Shown here one piece after another: positions 22,058 through 29,422 of a stretch of DNA of 32,760 bases. The notes below the pieces were generated by a model. It was given only the letters and a program-made list of their open reading frames with translations, searched no databases and was not told the origin of the DNA. Source of the stretch: JBECKR01 sp040235415 (GTDB lineage Bacteria; Acidobacteriota; Polarisedimenticolia; Polarisedimenticolales; Polarisedimenticolaceae); contig JBECKR010000046.1 in NCBI GenBank assembly GCA_040235415.1, positions 1-32,760 on the forward strand, in the 5' to 3' direction. Position numbers and translations under genes: made by a program. Every line of letters starts with the position of its first letter. Within the stretch, counting starts at the first letter, position 1.

Positions 22058-22720
22058 TCAGACGGCGGCGCGCTCGTCCGGGTCCCACGGTGGCGCGTCG
22101 AGCGCCCGCTCGTACGCCGCGCGGTCGTGCACCGGCTCGCCGTGCGACACGATCACGCGCTCGAACGGGAGGTCGAGCAACGCGCGGAGCGCCGGAAGGG
22201 TTCGCTCCTCGTGCCACGGCGTTGCCCACACGCGGAGCGCGCCGCCCCGCTCCGCGAGCGCGTCCGCGAACACGAGGCTCCGCCGCTCCGGAACCCACAG
22301 CGGCGTCTCGCCGCGACCGCGCCCGTCGTACAGCGCCACGAGACCGCCCAAGATGCGGCTTCCCGGCTCGATCGGCGCGAGGTCGGTCTCCGGGACGTCG
22401 TTCTTCCAGAACAGGTACGGCCCGAACGCCTTCGCGCCGTAGCGCCGCACGAACAGGTCGACGGCCCGGACGTGGTCCGGCTTGAGGACGACGACGACGG
22501 TCGGGGGACGCGCGTCGAGCCGGTCCCAGAACGCGGCCGCGCCGTCGGGCGGCGCGATCGGATCGATCAGGACGGTCTCGCCGCCCGACGCGACGCACGT
22601 CGACGCCACGACCGGCTCCCATTCGCTGCCCGGCGTCCAGCGCGAATGCCGGACGCGCCACAGCCACAGTCCGTCCGCGACGTCCCGGATTTCCTCGAGC
22701 GCGCCGCGCGCGGTGGCCAC
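22058..22720 (-). CDS. MBL-fold-like protein with degenerate metal motif
   Basis: About 220 residues from a GTG at 22720 (GGAGG 8 nt upstream). The layout is that of a metallo-beta-lactamase-fold protein: the strand GETVLIDPIAPPDGAAAF, the region VVVVLKPDHVRAVDLFVRRY where the HxHxDH motif should be, and the C-terminal ERVIVSHGEPVHDRAAYERA. Only D, H and the final H are retained, so the di-zinc site is incomplete. It may bind one metal or none. I cannot name a function. It lies 20 bp after a cupin gene and 41 bp before the VOC gene. Confidence 0.72.
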   Translation of the reverse strand: MATARGALEEIRDVADGLWLWRVRHSRWTPGSEWEPVVASTCVASGGETVLIDPIAPPDGAAAFWDRLDARPPTVVVVLKPDHVRAVDLFVRRYGAKAFGPYLFWKNDVPETDLAPIEPGSRILGGLVALYDGRGRGETPLWVPERRSLVFADALAERGGALRVWATPWHEERTLPALRALLDLPFERVIVSHGEPVHDRAAYERALDAPPWDPDERAAV

Positions 22721-22740
22721 GAGGCACCCCTCCTCTCGAC

Positions 22741-23112
22741 TCAACGCGGCGTGTACGCCTTGCCGGGCGTGCCGCCGACCACGAGGACCACGATGCCGTC
22801 CGGCCCGGGCACGATCTTGCGCCGCTGCGCGGGAGCGATGCGCGCGAGCATCCCGGTGCTCAGAAGGATCTCGTCCGTGCCCGCCCGAAGCGTGCCGCCG
22901 CCCCGCAGGACGACGTAGACCTCCTCCTGGCCGTCCTTGGCGTGGTCGTGCTCGGGGTAGCCGGCGCAGCCCGGATCGATCTCGAGCACGTTCATGCCCC
23001 AGGCCGTGACGTCGAGGTCGCGGCCCGCCATGCGGAACTTGATCCCCGGAATGCTGCGCTCGCCCTCGAAGTACGGGATCGCGTCGACCGTCTTGATCGT
23101 GACGTCGCTCAT
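22741..23112 (-). CDS. Cupin-domain protein
   Basis: A 123-residue cupin. The metal-site motif 1 is YPEHDHAKDGQEEVYVVLRG (His, His and Glu ligands) and motif 2 is LSTGMLARIAPAQRRKIVPG, in which the expected His is replaced. The N-terminal SDVTIKTVDAIPYFEGERSI resembles cupins of unknown role in soil bacteria. It is the first gene of the group cupin, MBL-like, VOC, cupin on the minus strand, and is separated from the TetR gene upstream by 111 bp. Confidence 0.83.
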   Translation of the reverse strand: MSDVTIKTVDAIPYFEGERSIPGIKFRMAGRDLDVTAWGMNVLEIDPGCAGYPEHDHAKDGQEEVYVVLRGGGTLRAGTDEILLSTGMLARIAPAQRRKIVPGPDGIVVLVVGGTPGKAYTPR

Positions 23113-23144
23113 CGATGCCCCCCGTGCGGAGTGAAAGTCGGGCG

Positions 23145-23150
23145 AGTATA
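23145..23150 (-). promoter_or_regulatory. Candidate -10 box for the cupin group
   Basis: TATACT on the minus strand, 33 nt before the cupin start (23112), in an otherwise GC-rich stretch (GGTATATACTCG). Five of six positions match TATAAT. No convincing -35 box was found, so this is a weak call. Confidence 0.3.
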
Positions 23151-23168
23151 TACCGTGTCGCTCGGGCG

Positions 23169-23183
23169 GGTCGGTCGCCGACC
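23169..23183 (-). terminator. Hairpin downstream of the tetR-type gene
   Basis: Perfect 6-bp arms GGTCGG/CCGACC around a TCG loop, 41 bp past the TetR stop codon. There is no T-tract. It may separate the TetR gene from the cupin group. Confidence 0.3.
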
Positions 23184-23223
23184 GCCGTCCCGTTCGGTCT
23201 CGCCTCCACCGAGCGCCCGAGGC

Positions 23224-23847
23224 TCAACGGCCCGGAGCGGTCGCGAGACCGCGAAGCAGCGCTTCGAGGCCGCCGCGGAACTCCGCCTCGGCGGTGACGG
23301 CCCGGGCGTGCCGTGCGGTCTCCGCGAGCAGCGGGAACTCCCCGGTCGAGAGGGCGGCGAGCGCGTCGGTCCCGGCTCCCGCGAGCGGCGCGACGTGTTG
23401 CGCCTGGAGTGCGCCGTTGACGTAGCTGACGATCGCGCGGAGCGCGACGACCCGTCGCGCGCCGGCGAAGCCGCCTTCGTCGAGCGCCTCGAGCATCGCT
23501 TCCGCGCAGCGCATGAGGCCGCGCGACGCGTGGCGGTGCGTCATCAGGAGCGGCACGGTCTCCGGGTGAGCGCCGACGGCGTCCCGGATGCGGTCCGCGA
23601 GCCGCGCGACGCGCTCGTGCCACGGCGCGACGGCGGGAACGCTCAGATCGACCGCCCCGAGCACGCGGTCGACGATCCGCCGCTCGAGCTCCCCGCGGTC
23701 GGCCACGTAGCGGTACAGCGACATCGTCGCGACGCCGAGCTCGGCGGCGACGGCGCGCATCGACAGCGCCGCCAGCCCGTCGCGGTCGCAAACCGCCAGC
23801 GCGGCGGCCGCGATGGCGTCGTGGGTGAGGGACTTCGGGCGCGCCAC
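23224..23847 (-). CDS. TetR/AcrR-family transcriptional regulator
   Basis: A 207-residue repressor. The N-terminal helix-turn-helix is AAAALAVCDRDGLAALSMRA followed by VAAELGVATMSLYRYVADRG (residues 13-52). The rest is an all-helical ligand-binding and dimerisation domain of the TetR_C type. It is divergent from the Prx-like gene, with two nearly identical palindromic sites between them (23856-23899), so it probably represses itself and that gene. The inducer is unknown. Confidence 0.9.
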   Translation of the reverse strand: MARPKSLTHDAIAAAALAVCDRDGLAALSMRAVAAELGVATMSLYRYVADRGELERRIVDRVLGAVDLSVPAVAPWHERVARLADRIRDAVGAHPETVPLLMTHRHASRGLMRCAEAMLEALDEGGFAGARRVVALRAIVSYVNGALQAQHVAPLAGAGTDALAALSTGEFPLLAETARHARAVTAEAEFRGGLEALLRGLATAPGR

Positions 23848-23855
23848 GGGTGGCA

Positions 23856-23899
23856 GCGTACACCATACGCGTATAGGATAGTAAGCGTATGATGTACGC
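23856..23899. promoter_or_regulatory. Paired TetR operators between tetR and the Prx-like gene
   Basis: Site 1 GCGTACACCATACGC (23856-23870) and site 2 GCGTATGATGTACGC (23885-23899). Each is a palindrome GCGTA-N5-TACGC, and one is the inverted copy of the other with 14 of 15 matches. They are separated by a 14-bp AT-rich spacer with -10-like sequences. This fits two repressor dimers covering both divergent promoters. Confidence 0.75.
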
Positions 23900-23921
23900 T
23901 TAACAGGAAAGAGGTCCAGAA

Positions 23922-24509
23922 ATGAAGAAAAACGTGCAACTGAACGCCGGCGGTGCGATCGCCGGATTCGAGCGAACCTCGATGCGCGGCACTCCGGTGG
24001 CGGTCCCCGATCCGGAGCGCGTCGTGCACCTGCAGTTCCGCCGGTTCGCCGGCTGCCCGGTCTGCGATCTCCACCTGCGGAGCTTCATGGCGGGGCGAGG
24101 CGAACTCGAGGCGGCCGGGATCCGGGAGGTGGTCGTGTTCCACTCTTCCGCGGAGGATCTTCTCCGGTACGAGTCGGAGCTTCCGTTCGAGGTCGTTCCC
24201 GATCCGGACAAGCGACTGTACGCCGCGTTCGGCGTCGAGGCCGCGCCCCGAGCCCTGCTCGATCCCCGCGTCTGGGTCCCGATCCTCCGGGGCGTCCTCC
24301 GCAGCGCGGCCCGCGTCGTCCGGCGCCGGCAGGCGCTCCCGCCGATTAACCCCCATGGGGGAAGCATCGGGCTTCCCGCCGATTTCCTCATCGCGAGCGA
24401 CGGACGCGTGTTGGCCTGCAAGTACGGGCGCCACGCCTACGACCAGTGGTCCGTCGAAGAGGTGCGGGCGCTCGCCGCGACCCGAGATTCCGGTCGCGGA
24501 TCCCGGTGA
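23922..24509 (+). CDS. Thioredoxin-fold AhpC/TSA-like protein with CPVC motif
   Basis: A 195-residue protein of the peroxiredoxin-like (Prx-like/AhpC-TSA_2) group. HLQFRRFAGCPVCDLHLRSF holds the redox pair C45 and C48 at the start of an active-site helix, VVVFHSSAEDLLRYESEL follows as the next beta-alpha unit, and SIGLPADFLIASDGRVL carries the conserved cis-Pro strand. It probably reduces peroxides or disulfides in the cytoplasm. Both thiols are Cys, so this one is not a selenoprotein. It is divergent from the TetR gene, which likely represses it. Downstream it converges on a cupin gene. Confidence 0.85.
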   Translation: MKKNVQLNAGGAIAGFERTSMRGTPVAVPDPERVVHLQFRRFAGCPVCDLHLRSFMAGRGELEAAGIREVVVFHSSAEDLLRYESELPFEVVPDPDKRLYAAFGVEAAPRALLDPRVWVPILRGVLRSAARVVRRRQALPPINPHGGSIGLPADFLIASDGRVLACKYGRHAYDQWSVEEVRALAATRDSGRGSR

Positions 24510-24611
24510 CAGCCGTCCGCTCGGGCCCGGCCTTCGCGTTCACGAGGTGCGTCGCCGCGGCGCCCTCGTCTCCATCACGCAGCCGGGCGGCCGACGCCCC
24601 CGGACCGAGCG

Positions 24612-24992
24612 CTACCCGTCTCCCGTCGGCACGATCCCGGCCGTCTCGACCATGAGGACGACGGTTCGCTCCGGTGCGCGGGTCCTGTGGACGACGCCCT
24701 TCGGGACGACGTACCCCTGCCGGGGCAGGAGCTCCACCGTCTCGCGCCCTTTCACGTCGACGAGGAGCCTGCCGTCGAGCGTGAAGAAGAACTCGTCCTC
24801 GGCGTCGTGCTTGTGCCAGTGGTACTCGCCTTCGAGCACGCCGAGGCGCACCACGGACTCGTTCACCCGGCACAGCGTCTGGTTGTACCACGCGTCGGTA
24901 CAGCGCCGGACGAGCGACGGGACGTCGACGATCTCCAGCGCGCCGTGCAGGACGTTCATGTGGTTGACGTACGGATAGTCGTCTTTGCTCAA
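24612..24992 (-). CDS. Cupin-domain protein
   Basis: A 126-residue cupin with a clear metal site: H58, H60, H62 and E65/E67 in EYHWHKHDAEDEFFFTLDGR, then the second motif LLPRQGYVVPKGVVHRTRAP with a further His. The ending VVLMVETAGIVPTGD is typical of the same family. It is probably a metal-dependent enzyme of unknown substrate. It is convergent with the Prx-like gene, from which 102 bp without a recognised element separate it. The PPOX-family gene ends 12 bp upstream. Confidence 0.88.
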   Translation of the reverse strand: MSKDDYPYVNHMNVLHGALEIVDVPSLVRRCTDAWYNQTLCRVNESVVRLGVLEGEYHWHKHDAEDEFFFTLDGRLLVDVKGRETVELLPRQGYVVPKGVVHRTRAPERTVVLMVETAGIVPTGDG

Positions 24993-25004
24993 GGTCGAGC
25001 CTCC

Positions 25005-25484
25005 TCAAGAAGCGGCGGTCGACGTGCCGCCGGAGCGGAGCGAGCGGAAGTGCTCCTCCCAGCGGCCCCGAACCTCGTCTTCGAGCAGACCCGGATCGTA
25101 GGCCGGCGAACGGATCGGCCGCGCGCTCTCGACTCGGATCAAGACCACCTCGCGGATGGCACTCACGCGGGACCCGCGGTCCCGGTAGAACGCGATCGCG
25201 CGATCGTGAAGCGGCCCGGATTCGACGATGCGGGCCACGCCCTTGAAGCGGTAGCCCTTGCGAGCGAACGGGTCGACGACGTTCACCTCGACACCGGGGT
25301 TCATTCGAAGGTTCGCGAGGGTTCCCGGCGACCGGATGTCGGCGAAAACGAGGTGATCGTCGTCCCAGACGGCGGTCGTGCCCTTCGGCGAGAGATTGGG
25401 CGTGCCATCGGGGCAGACGGTCGCGACGTAGCCGAGGCGCTGCTCGCCGACGACCCGTTTCATGTCCTCGGTCAGGATGCCCAT
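25005..25484 (-). CDS. Pyridoxamine 5'-phosphate oxidase-family (split-barrel flavin) protein
   Basis: A 159-residue FMN-binding split-barrel protein. RLGYVATVCPDGTPNLSPKG, followed by TTAVWDDDHLVFADIRSPGT, LANLRMNPGVEVNVVDPFAR and GYRFKGVARIVESGPLHD are the standard strands of the PPOX fold. Homologues bind FMN, F420 or heme; the conserved residues alone do not choose between them. The start ATG (25484) gives a normal N-terminus. It follows the DJ-1 family gene by 79 bp containing a short tandem repeat. Confidence 0.88.
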   Translation of the reverse strand: MGILTEDMKRVVGEQRLGYVATVCPDGTPNLSPKGTTAVWDDDHLVFADIRSPGTLANLRMNPGVEVNVVDPFARKGYRFKGVARIVESGPLHDRAIAFYRDRGSRVSAIREVVLIRVESARPIRSPAYDPGLLEDEVRGRWEEHFRSLRSGGTSTAAS

Positions 25485-25497
25485 CGGCGACCCTCGT

Positions 25498-25530
25498 CCG
25501 CCTGCCGCCTGCCGCCTGCCGCCTGCCGCC
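25498..25530. repeat. Short tandem repeat, CCGCCTG x 4.7
   Basis: Four exact copies of the 7-mer CCGCCTG (25498-25525) plus a partial fifth, in the non-coding gap between the DJ-1 and PPOX-family genes. The PPOX gene starts at 25484, so the repeat lies just upstream of its ribosome site region on the minus strand. Length variation by slippage is plausible. Confidence 0.85.
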
Positions 25531-25563
25531 GGCCCGGCGCCCCCCGGCGGCCGGATCGCGGGC

Positions 25564-26133
25564 TCACGGCGTCCAGCGATAGGGGTAGTCCATCTGAGCC
25601 GCAATGCGGTCGCGCGCGCCGTCTCCGGCCAGTCGCCGAACGAGATGGAGGCCCAGGTCGATCGCGGAGGACACGCCGCGCGCGGTGATGACGTCCCCCT
25701 CGTCGACGACCCTCTCGCGCACGACGGCATCGCAGTACGGCGCCAGATCGTCGTAGGCCGTCGGGTGGGTGGTCGCGCGGCGGCCACGGAGGAACCCGGC
25801 GGCGCCGAGGAGGATCGCGCCGGTGCAGACCGAGACCTTGAGCGGCACGGGGGCGGCTCCCTCGAGCCAGCCCATGAACTCACGGTCCCGCCGGAGCTCC
25901 CGGGTGCCGAACCCGCCGGGCACGAAGATCCCGTCGTAGGAACCCAGCGGCTCGCGGACGGCGTCCACGCCGATCCGGAGGCCGCGATCGTCGACCACGC
26001 TCGCTCGCGTCGAGCAGATGCGCCACTCGAAACCGTCGAGGATTCCCGAGGACTTGAGACGCGTCACGGGGTCGTAGAAGCCGACGAAGTCCAGGGACGT
26101 CATGCGGTCGAAGACGATGAACGCGACGTTCAC
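25564..26133 (-). CDS. DJ-1/PfpI-family protein, isonitrile hydratase-like
   Basis: A 189-residue DJ-1/PfpI protein from a GTG at 26133. The nucleophile elbow is VSVCTGAILLGAAGFL with C103, and YDGIFVPGGFGTREL is the preceding strand. RRATTHPTAYDDLAPYC and GVSSAIDLGLHLV complete the fold. The CTGA context and the N-terminal FIVFDRMTSLDFVGFYDP resemble isocyanide hydratase (InhA) and related transcription-factor-like amidases. The actual reaction is uncertain. Its start overlaps the stop of the upstream membrane-protein gene (GTGA). Confidence 0.88.
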   Translation of the reverse strand: MNVAFIVFDRMTSLDFVGFYDPVTRLKSSGILDGFEWRICSTRASVVDDRGLRIGVDAVREPLGSYDGIFVPGGFGTRELRRDREFMGWLEGAAPVPLKVSVCTGAILLGAAGFLRGRRATTHPTAYDDLAPYCDAVVRERVVDEGDVITARGVSSAIDLGLHLVRRLAGDGARDRIAAQMDYPYRWTP

Positions 26134-26546
26134 GAGCCGACCCCTACCGGCGCCGGCTCGCGCCGCGCCCGCAGACAGGCCGCACCGTAGAGCGCCGATC
26201 CGAGCTCCAGCACGGCCAGGGTCACGGCGCTGGCCACGAAGGCCGACCGATCGTGGGGACTCCCGCTCGGCAGGTGCAGCACGTGATCGGCGGACACCGC
26301 CACGAAGTGATGGAACGCCCCGAACAGGAACGAGGCGAGCATGGACAGGAAGAAGACCCACGTCGCGACCTTCGCGTAGCGCGTCCAGACGAGCAGCCCG
26401 GCGACGACGGGCGCCGAGACGATCACGACGTCCACGAAGGCGTTCTCCCGGGGCGACAGCGCCACCGCGAGCCCGGCGTGGGCGTAGCCGTGCCACGCCG
26501 TCACCAAGGCGTGCAGTGCGACGAGTCCCGTGATCCCGACCCTCAT
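26130..26546 (-). CDS. Four-helix membrane protein of unknown function
   Basis: A 138-residue protein with four predicted transmembrane segments: GLVALHALVTAWHGYAHAG, VDVVIVSAPVVAGLLVW, VATWVFFLSMLASFLFGAF, and FVASAVTLAVLELGSALYGA. His residues cluster at membrane edges (AWHGYAHAG, GAFHHFVAVSADHVLHLP), which could bind a metal or heme, though that is speculation. I do not recognise the family beyond similar small soil-bacterial membrane proteins. The gene overlaps the DJ-1 family gene by 4 bp, so they are likely cotranslated. Confidence 0.7.
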   Translation of the reverse strand: MRVGITGLVALHALVTAWHGYAHAGLAVALSPRENAFVDVVIVSAPVVAGLLVWTRYAKVATWVFFLSMLASFLFGAFHHFVAVSADHVLHLPSGSPHDRSAFVASAVTLAVLELGSALYGAACLRARREPAPVGVGS

Positions 26547-26789
26547 GACGACGCCCGCTCGACCTCCCGCGTGCCACGGACGGCATCCATGAATACCGCG
26601 GCGGCAGCCCGGCTATTCCGCGCCCGTTCCGGGACTCGGGACGACGAGGGCAGGGGACAGAACTTTGACCATGAACGCCGAGCTCGAGGGACACAGGCTC
26701 GAGAACTCCCGCGTGCGTCGGATGACCTCGGGCGCGCCGGGCTCCGGCGGACCGCGTCGTATCTCCATCGTGCCTCTCCGAACCGCTCC
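26547..26789. other. Intergenic region without a recognised gene
   Basis: About 240 bp between two minus-strand genes. It holds no convincing gene in any frame. The plus-strand frame starting at 26665 is a shadow. GGGGACAG at 26653-26660 resembles the start of the REP core but lacks the palindrome, so it is not counted as a copy. Confidence 0.5.
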
Positions 26790-27278
26790 CTACTCGGTCT
26801 CGGGCTCCTCCGGCGCGGCGTTCCAGATGCCGGCGGTCGAGATCCACGTGCCGTCCGCGCCCCGTCTCAGGAGCTCGATGTAGCGGCCCGTGTCCTTCAC
26901 GGGCGCGCCGTCGGGACCGTCGGCCGTCAGGCGGTAGCTCCCGATCTCGAACCCGAGATCCCCCGAGCTCCGCGCGTCGAGCGTCTCCACCGAGACGTCC
27001 CGCACGCCCGCGGATTCGATCGCACCCTTCCAGTACGCTTCGATGGCGGCGCGACCCTTCACGATCGCCTCGCCCGGGGGGATGATCCACGCGTCCTCGG
27101 CGTACAGCGACGCCGCCCGGGCCGCGTCCTTGGCGTTCAGCGCGGCCGCGAAGTCCCGGTTCATCCGGCCGAGGTCGCTCTTGCTCGCCGACGCCTCGGG
27201 CGGCGCCGGGGTCGAGCACGAGGCGAGGACGACGACGATTCCGATCGCCAAGCCGATTCCGATGGTGACTCTCGACAT
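26790..27278 (-). CDS. SnoaL-like/DUF4440 lipoprotein
   Basis: A 162-residue lipoprotein: the signal segment GIGLAIGIVVVLASC with lipobox Cys near residue 21, a short Ser/Pro/Ala linker, then an NTF2-like domain (DLGRMNRDFAAALNAKDAAR, ASLYAEDAWIIPPGEAIVKG, RAAIEAYWKGAIES, RRGADGTWISTAGIWN). The fold fits DUF4440. It is anchored outside the cytoplasm; no catalytic residue can be named. It lies 19 bp after the CDP-alcohol phosphatidyltransferase gene, on the same strand. Confidence 0.85.
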   Translation of the reverse strand: MSRVTIGIGLAIGIVVVLASCSTPAPPEASASKSDLGRMNRDFAAALNAKDAARAASLYAEDAWIIPPGEAIVKGRAAIEAYWKGAIESAGVRDVSVETLDARSSGDLGFEIGSYRLTADGPDGAPVKDTGRYIELLRRGADGTWISTAGIWNAAPEEPETE

Positions 27279-27297
27279 GCCGGACTCCCTTCGCGTG

Positions 27298-27876
27298 TCA
27301 GACCACGCCTCGACGACCTCGCTCGATCCGGAACGCGTGCCACAGGCTCGGGACGTCGTGCCGCCACGTCGACAGCACGACCGACGCTGCGAGCCCCTCG
27401 GTGTCCGCCACGATACCCAGGACGATCGCGGCCTCGAAGAGGATTCCGGCCCGGCCCGTCAGGAACACCTCGCAGAACCCGAGCCACAGCGCGATGCCCC
27501 ACGCCTTGGCCGACATCATGTGGTAGGCGGCGACGCGCCCGAACTTCGCGCGCTCCAGCACCGCGCGCGCGACCTCGAGCGCGACCACCGCACCGATGCC
27601 GACGGCGTGCGCTCGGACCGCTTCGGGATACCGCACGACCAGGGACGCGAACGCGCAGGCGTAGAACAGGACGTCGACGATCGAGTCCGCCCGCCGCAGC
27701 GCCTCCGTCGCGACCCCGATGCGCCGGGCGAGGATGCCGTCGGCGACGTCCGACACGAGCGCGAGCGTGACGAGCCCCGCCGCCACCGCGCCCGGCCAGG
27801 CGGCGAGCACGCTCGCGAGCAGCACCGGGCCGCAGAGGGCGCGGATCGCGACGAGGGCGGCGGGGACTCGCTTCAT
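27298..27876 (-). CDS. CDP-alcohol phosphatidyltransferase-family membrane protein
   Basis: A 192-residue integral membrane protein of the CDP-OH-P family, which makes phospholipids or related phosphodiesters from CDP-activated lipids. The signature D-xx-DG-xx-AR ... D-xxx-D is visible: D43, D46, G47, A50, R51, D64 and D68. The Gly expected about 9 residues after AR is Leu (L60), a departure from the consensus. About five hydrophobic helices surround it. It sits after a PH-like membrane protein and an ICMT-like gene, suggesting an envelope-lipid context, but the alcohol acceptor is unknown. Confidence 0.85.
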   Translation of the reverse strand: MKRVPAALVAIRALCGPVLLASVLAAWPGAVAAGLVTLALVSDVADGILARRIGVATEALRRADSIVDVLFYACAFASLVVRYPEAVRAHAVGIGAVVALEVARAVLERAKFGRVAAYHMMSAKAWGIALWLGFCEVFLTGRAGILFEAAIVLGIVADTEGLAASVVLSTWRHDVPSLWHAFRIERGRRGVV

Positions 27877-27918
27877 GGATCGCCCCGGGCGGAAGGTTTC
27901 GCGGCTAGAGCGGAGAAC

Positions 27919-27946
27919 GGCGACGGGGTTGCGCGACGTCGTCGCC
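27919..27946 (-). terminator. Hairpin between PH-like and CDP-alcohol transferase genes
   Basis: Arms GGCGACG (27919-27925) and CGTCGCC (27940-27946) with a 14-nt loop, in the 82-bp gap. There is no T-tract. It may attenuate readthrough from the upstream group or be chance in GC-rich DNA. Confidence 0.3.
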
Positions 27947-27958
27947 GCCCCCTCCTGG

Positions 27959-28429
27959 CTACGCGGCGCTCGGCGTCCGACGAGAGATCGCCACGACGCT
28001 CTGCACGAATCGCTCGAAATCCGCCCTTGCGTACCACCGGCGGTTGATGCGGAGGCTCCCGGACGGAGTCCGGAGCCAGCACACCCCGTTCAGCCGGTTC
28101 CACCACGAGGCGTGGAGGATCCCGTCCTCAAACGGCTCGCGCAGCGAGACCGGGAGACGTCCCGAGAGCAACCCGGCCGGGCCGACCAGCGTGTCGCCCG
28201 AGAGTCTCAACGTCCCGCGATCGAGCATGTGCCCGAGGGACAGGATCTGCCCCCCGAACCAACCGATCAGGAAGACGACGAGGCTCGTCGTCGGCTCGTC
28301 GCCGCGCCACGACTGCACGAGCCAGACCGCCAGGGCCGCCAGCGCACCCGGGACGGCCTCGCTCAGGAGGATGCGGAAGCGCTCCGGCTTCAAGGTCATC
28401 TCGTCGATCGAGGCCGAGTCCGCGATCAT
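27959..28429 (-). CDS. Membrane protein with PH-like C-terminal domain, unknown function
   Basis: A 156-residue protein. Two hydrophobic segments (GALAALAVWLVQSW around residue 29, and SLVVFLIGWFGGQILSLG around residue 50) are followed by a soluble beta-rich region (GTLRLSGDTLVGPAGLLSGR, GSLRINRRWYARADFERFVQ) that resembles a bacterial PH-type domain. The ATG at 28429 is preceded by GGAGGGG; an earlier in-frame Met at 28471 is less likely. No function is recognised. It lies 26 bp after a small membrane ORF in the same direction. Confidence 0.7.
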   Translation of the reverse strand: MIADSASIDEMTLKPERFRILLSEAVPGALAALAVWLVQSWRGDEPTTSLVVFLIGWFGGQILSLGHMLDRGTLRLSGDTLVGPAGLLSGRLPVSLREPFEDGILHASWWNRLNGVCWLRTPSGSLRINRRWYARADFERFVQSVVAISRRTPSAA

Positions 28430-28455
28430 CGAAAACCCCTCCGTCGACCGGGCGC

Positions 28456-28611
28456 TCACCGCGAGAGCCATTCCCTGAAGAGTACGACGAGCAGCACGTC
28501 CATGTACAGGGAGGAGACGGCCGCCACCGGGCCGATCCACTCGACGCGGCCTCGGAGGCTTCCCGGCCAGACGCCGGCGACCCCGAGGGGGACCGCCGGA
28601 ACCCGCGTCAT
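28456..28611 (-). CDS. Small membrane protein (51 residues), translationally coupled
   Basis: A short frame starting MTRVPAVPLGVAGVWPGSLR and ending with one transmembrane-like segment (PVAAVSSLYMDVLLVVLFRE). Its ATG overlaps the stop of the upstream ICMT-like gene (ATGA, 28608-28611) and it lies 26 bp before the next gene, both consistent with an operon member. No homologue is recognised; its small size leaves doubt. Confidence 0.45.
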   Translation of the reverse strand: MTRVPAVPLGVAGVWPGSLRGRVEWIGPVAAVSSLYMDVLLVVLFREWLSR

Positions 28612-29414
28612 CGACGCGCGTCCGCTCTCCGAGCCGGCGATTCCCCGGGTCGCGGAGCCGCGCGCCCCCGCTCCCACACGCGACCCGGCATCGGAACGAG
28701 CATCGGAACGGACCGCCGGTACTCCCGATACGTCGGCCCGAACTCCGCGACGAGGTCACGCTCCTCGAGCGTCGTGCCGACCACGATCCAAGCCGTAAAC
28801 AGCACGTTGAACAGCAGCTGGTCCGCCGTCAGGCGCGGCGTCGACCAGAGGAACACCAGCACGAAAAGGTACAGCGGATGGCGAACGTAGCGGTAGGGGC
28901 CGCGCGCCGCGAAGGGAATCGACGGCTCGGGGCGGCCGTGCAAGGCTGCCTTGATCCGAAGCGCGCCGAACGGATCGAACGCCCCGAGCGCGCGAACCCC
29001 CCACACGAAGCCGGCGACGGCCAGCAGCACGAGACTCGCCGAGACCCAGCGGGCCGGTGCAGGGAGGCGGAAGAGAAAGCGATCCGTCGGCTGCCACAAG
29101 ACCACGACGGCGGCCAGCGCGGCGCCCGAAGCGATCGCGTAGACCGCCGGCTGGTACGCGGCCCCGAACCGGCGTGCGATCCGGGCCTTCGGGCCGCGCC
29201 GGATCATGCCGCTGTGCTGCAGGAAGAAGCCCAGACAGAGCAGGCCGTCGAAGCCGAGCCGAGCGGCGTCCGAATTCACGATGCGGAGTGCGAACGGGGT
29301 TCCGAAGAGGACGAACCAGGCGAACAGCAGGAGCGAGGCACCGCCGGCGACCACGGCGCCGAGCATCACGAAGCGGGGCCCATGGGCTCGGTTCGAATCG
29401 CGATCGTCGATCAC
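28608..29414 (-). CDS. Isoprenylcysteine/phospholipid-type methyltransferase, ICMT/NnrU-like
   Basis: About 268 residues from a GTG at 29414 (GAGGAGG upstream overlaps the preceding gene's TGA). There are six to seven hydrophobic helices and the C-terminal methyltransferase signature GPYRYVRHPLY (R178, H179, Y182), followed by GTTLEERDLVAEFG (E217, E218) and YREYRRSVPMLVP. This motif set is shared by ICMT, NnrU and phosphatidylethanolamine N-methyltransferase relatives; the substrate is not predictable. It is 9 bp after a lipoprotein gene and overlaps the small membrane ORF downstream, so it lies within the group headed by the Sec peroxiredoxin. Confidence 0.85.
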   Translation of the reverse strand: MIDDRDSNRAHGPRFVMLGAVVAGGASLLLFAWFVLFGTPFALRIVNSDAARLGFDGLLCLGFFLQHSGMIRRGPKARIARRFGAAYQPAVYAIASGAALAAVVVLWQPTDRFLFRLPAPARWVSASLVLLAVAGFVWGVRALGAFDPFGALRIKAALHGRPEPSIPFAARGPYRYVRHPLYLFVLVFLWSTPRLTADQLLFNVLFTAWIVVGTTLEERDLVAEFGPTYREYRRSVPMLVPMPGRVWERGRAAPRPGESPARRADARR

Positions 29415-29422
29415 CCGGCCGG

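Noticed and set aside
23922..24509. Prx-like protein as a selenoprotein
   Set aside because: Both thiols in CPVC are Cys; no in-frame TGA before the normal end.
26653..26660. GGGGACAG as a further REP copy
   Set aside because: The following sequence (AACTTTGACC) has no palindrome, so the resemblance is limited to a few bases.
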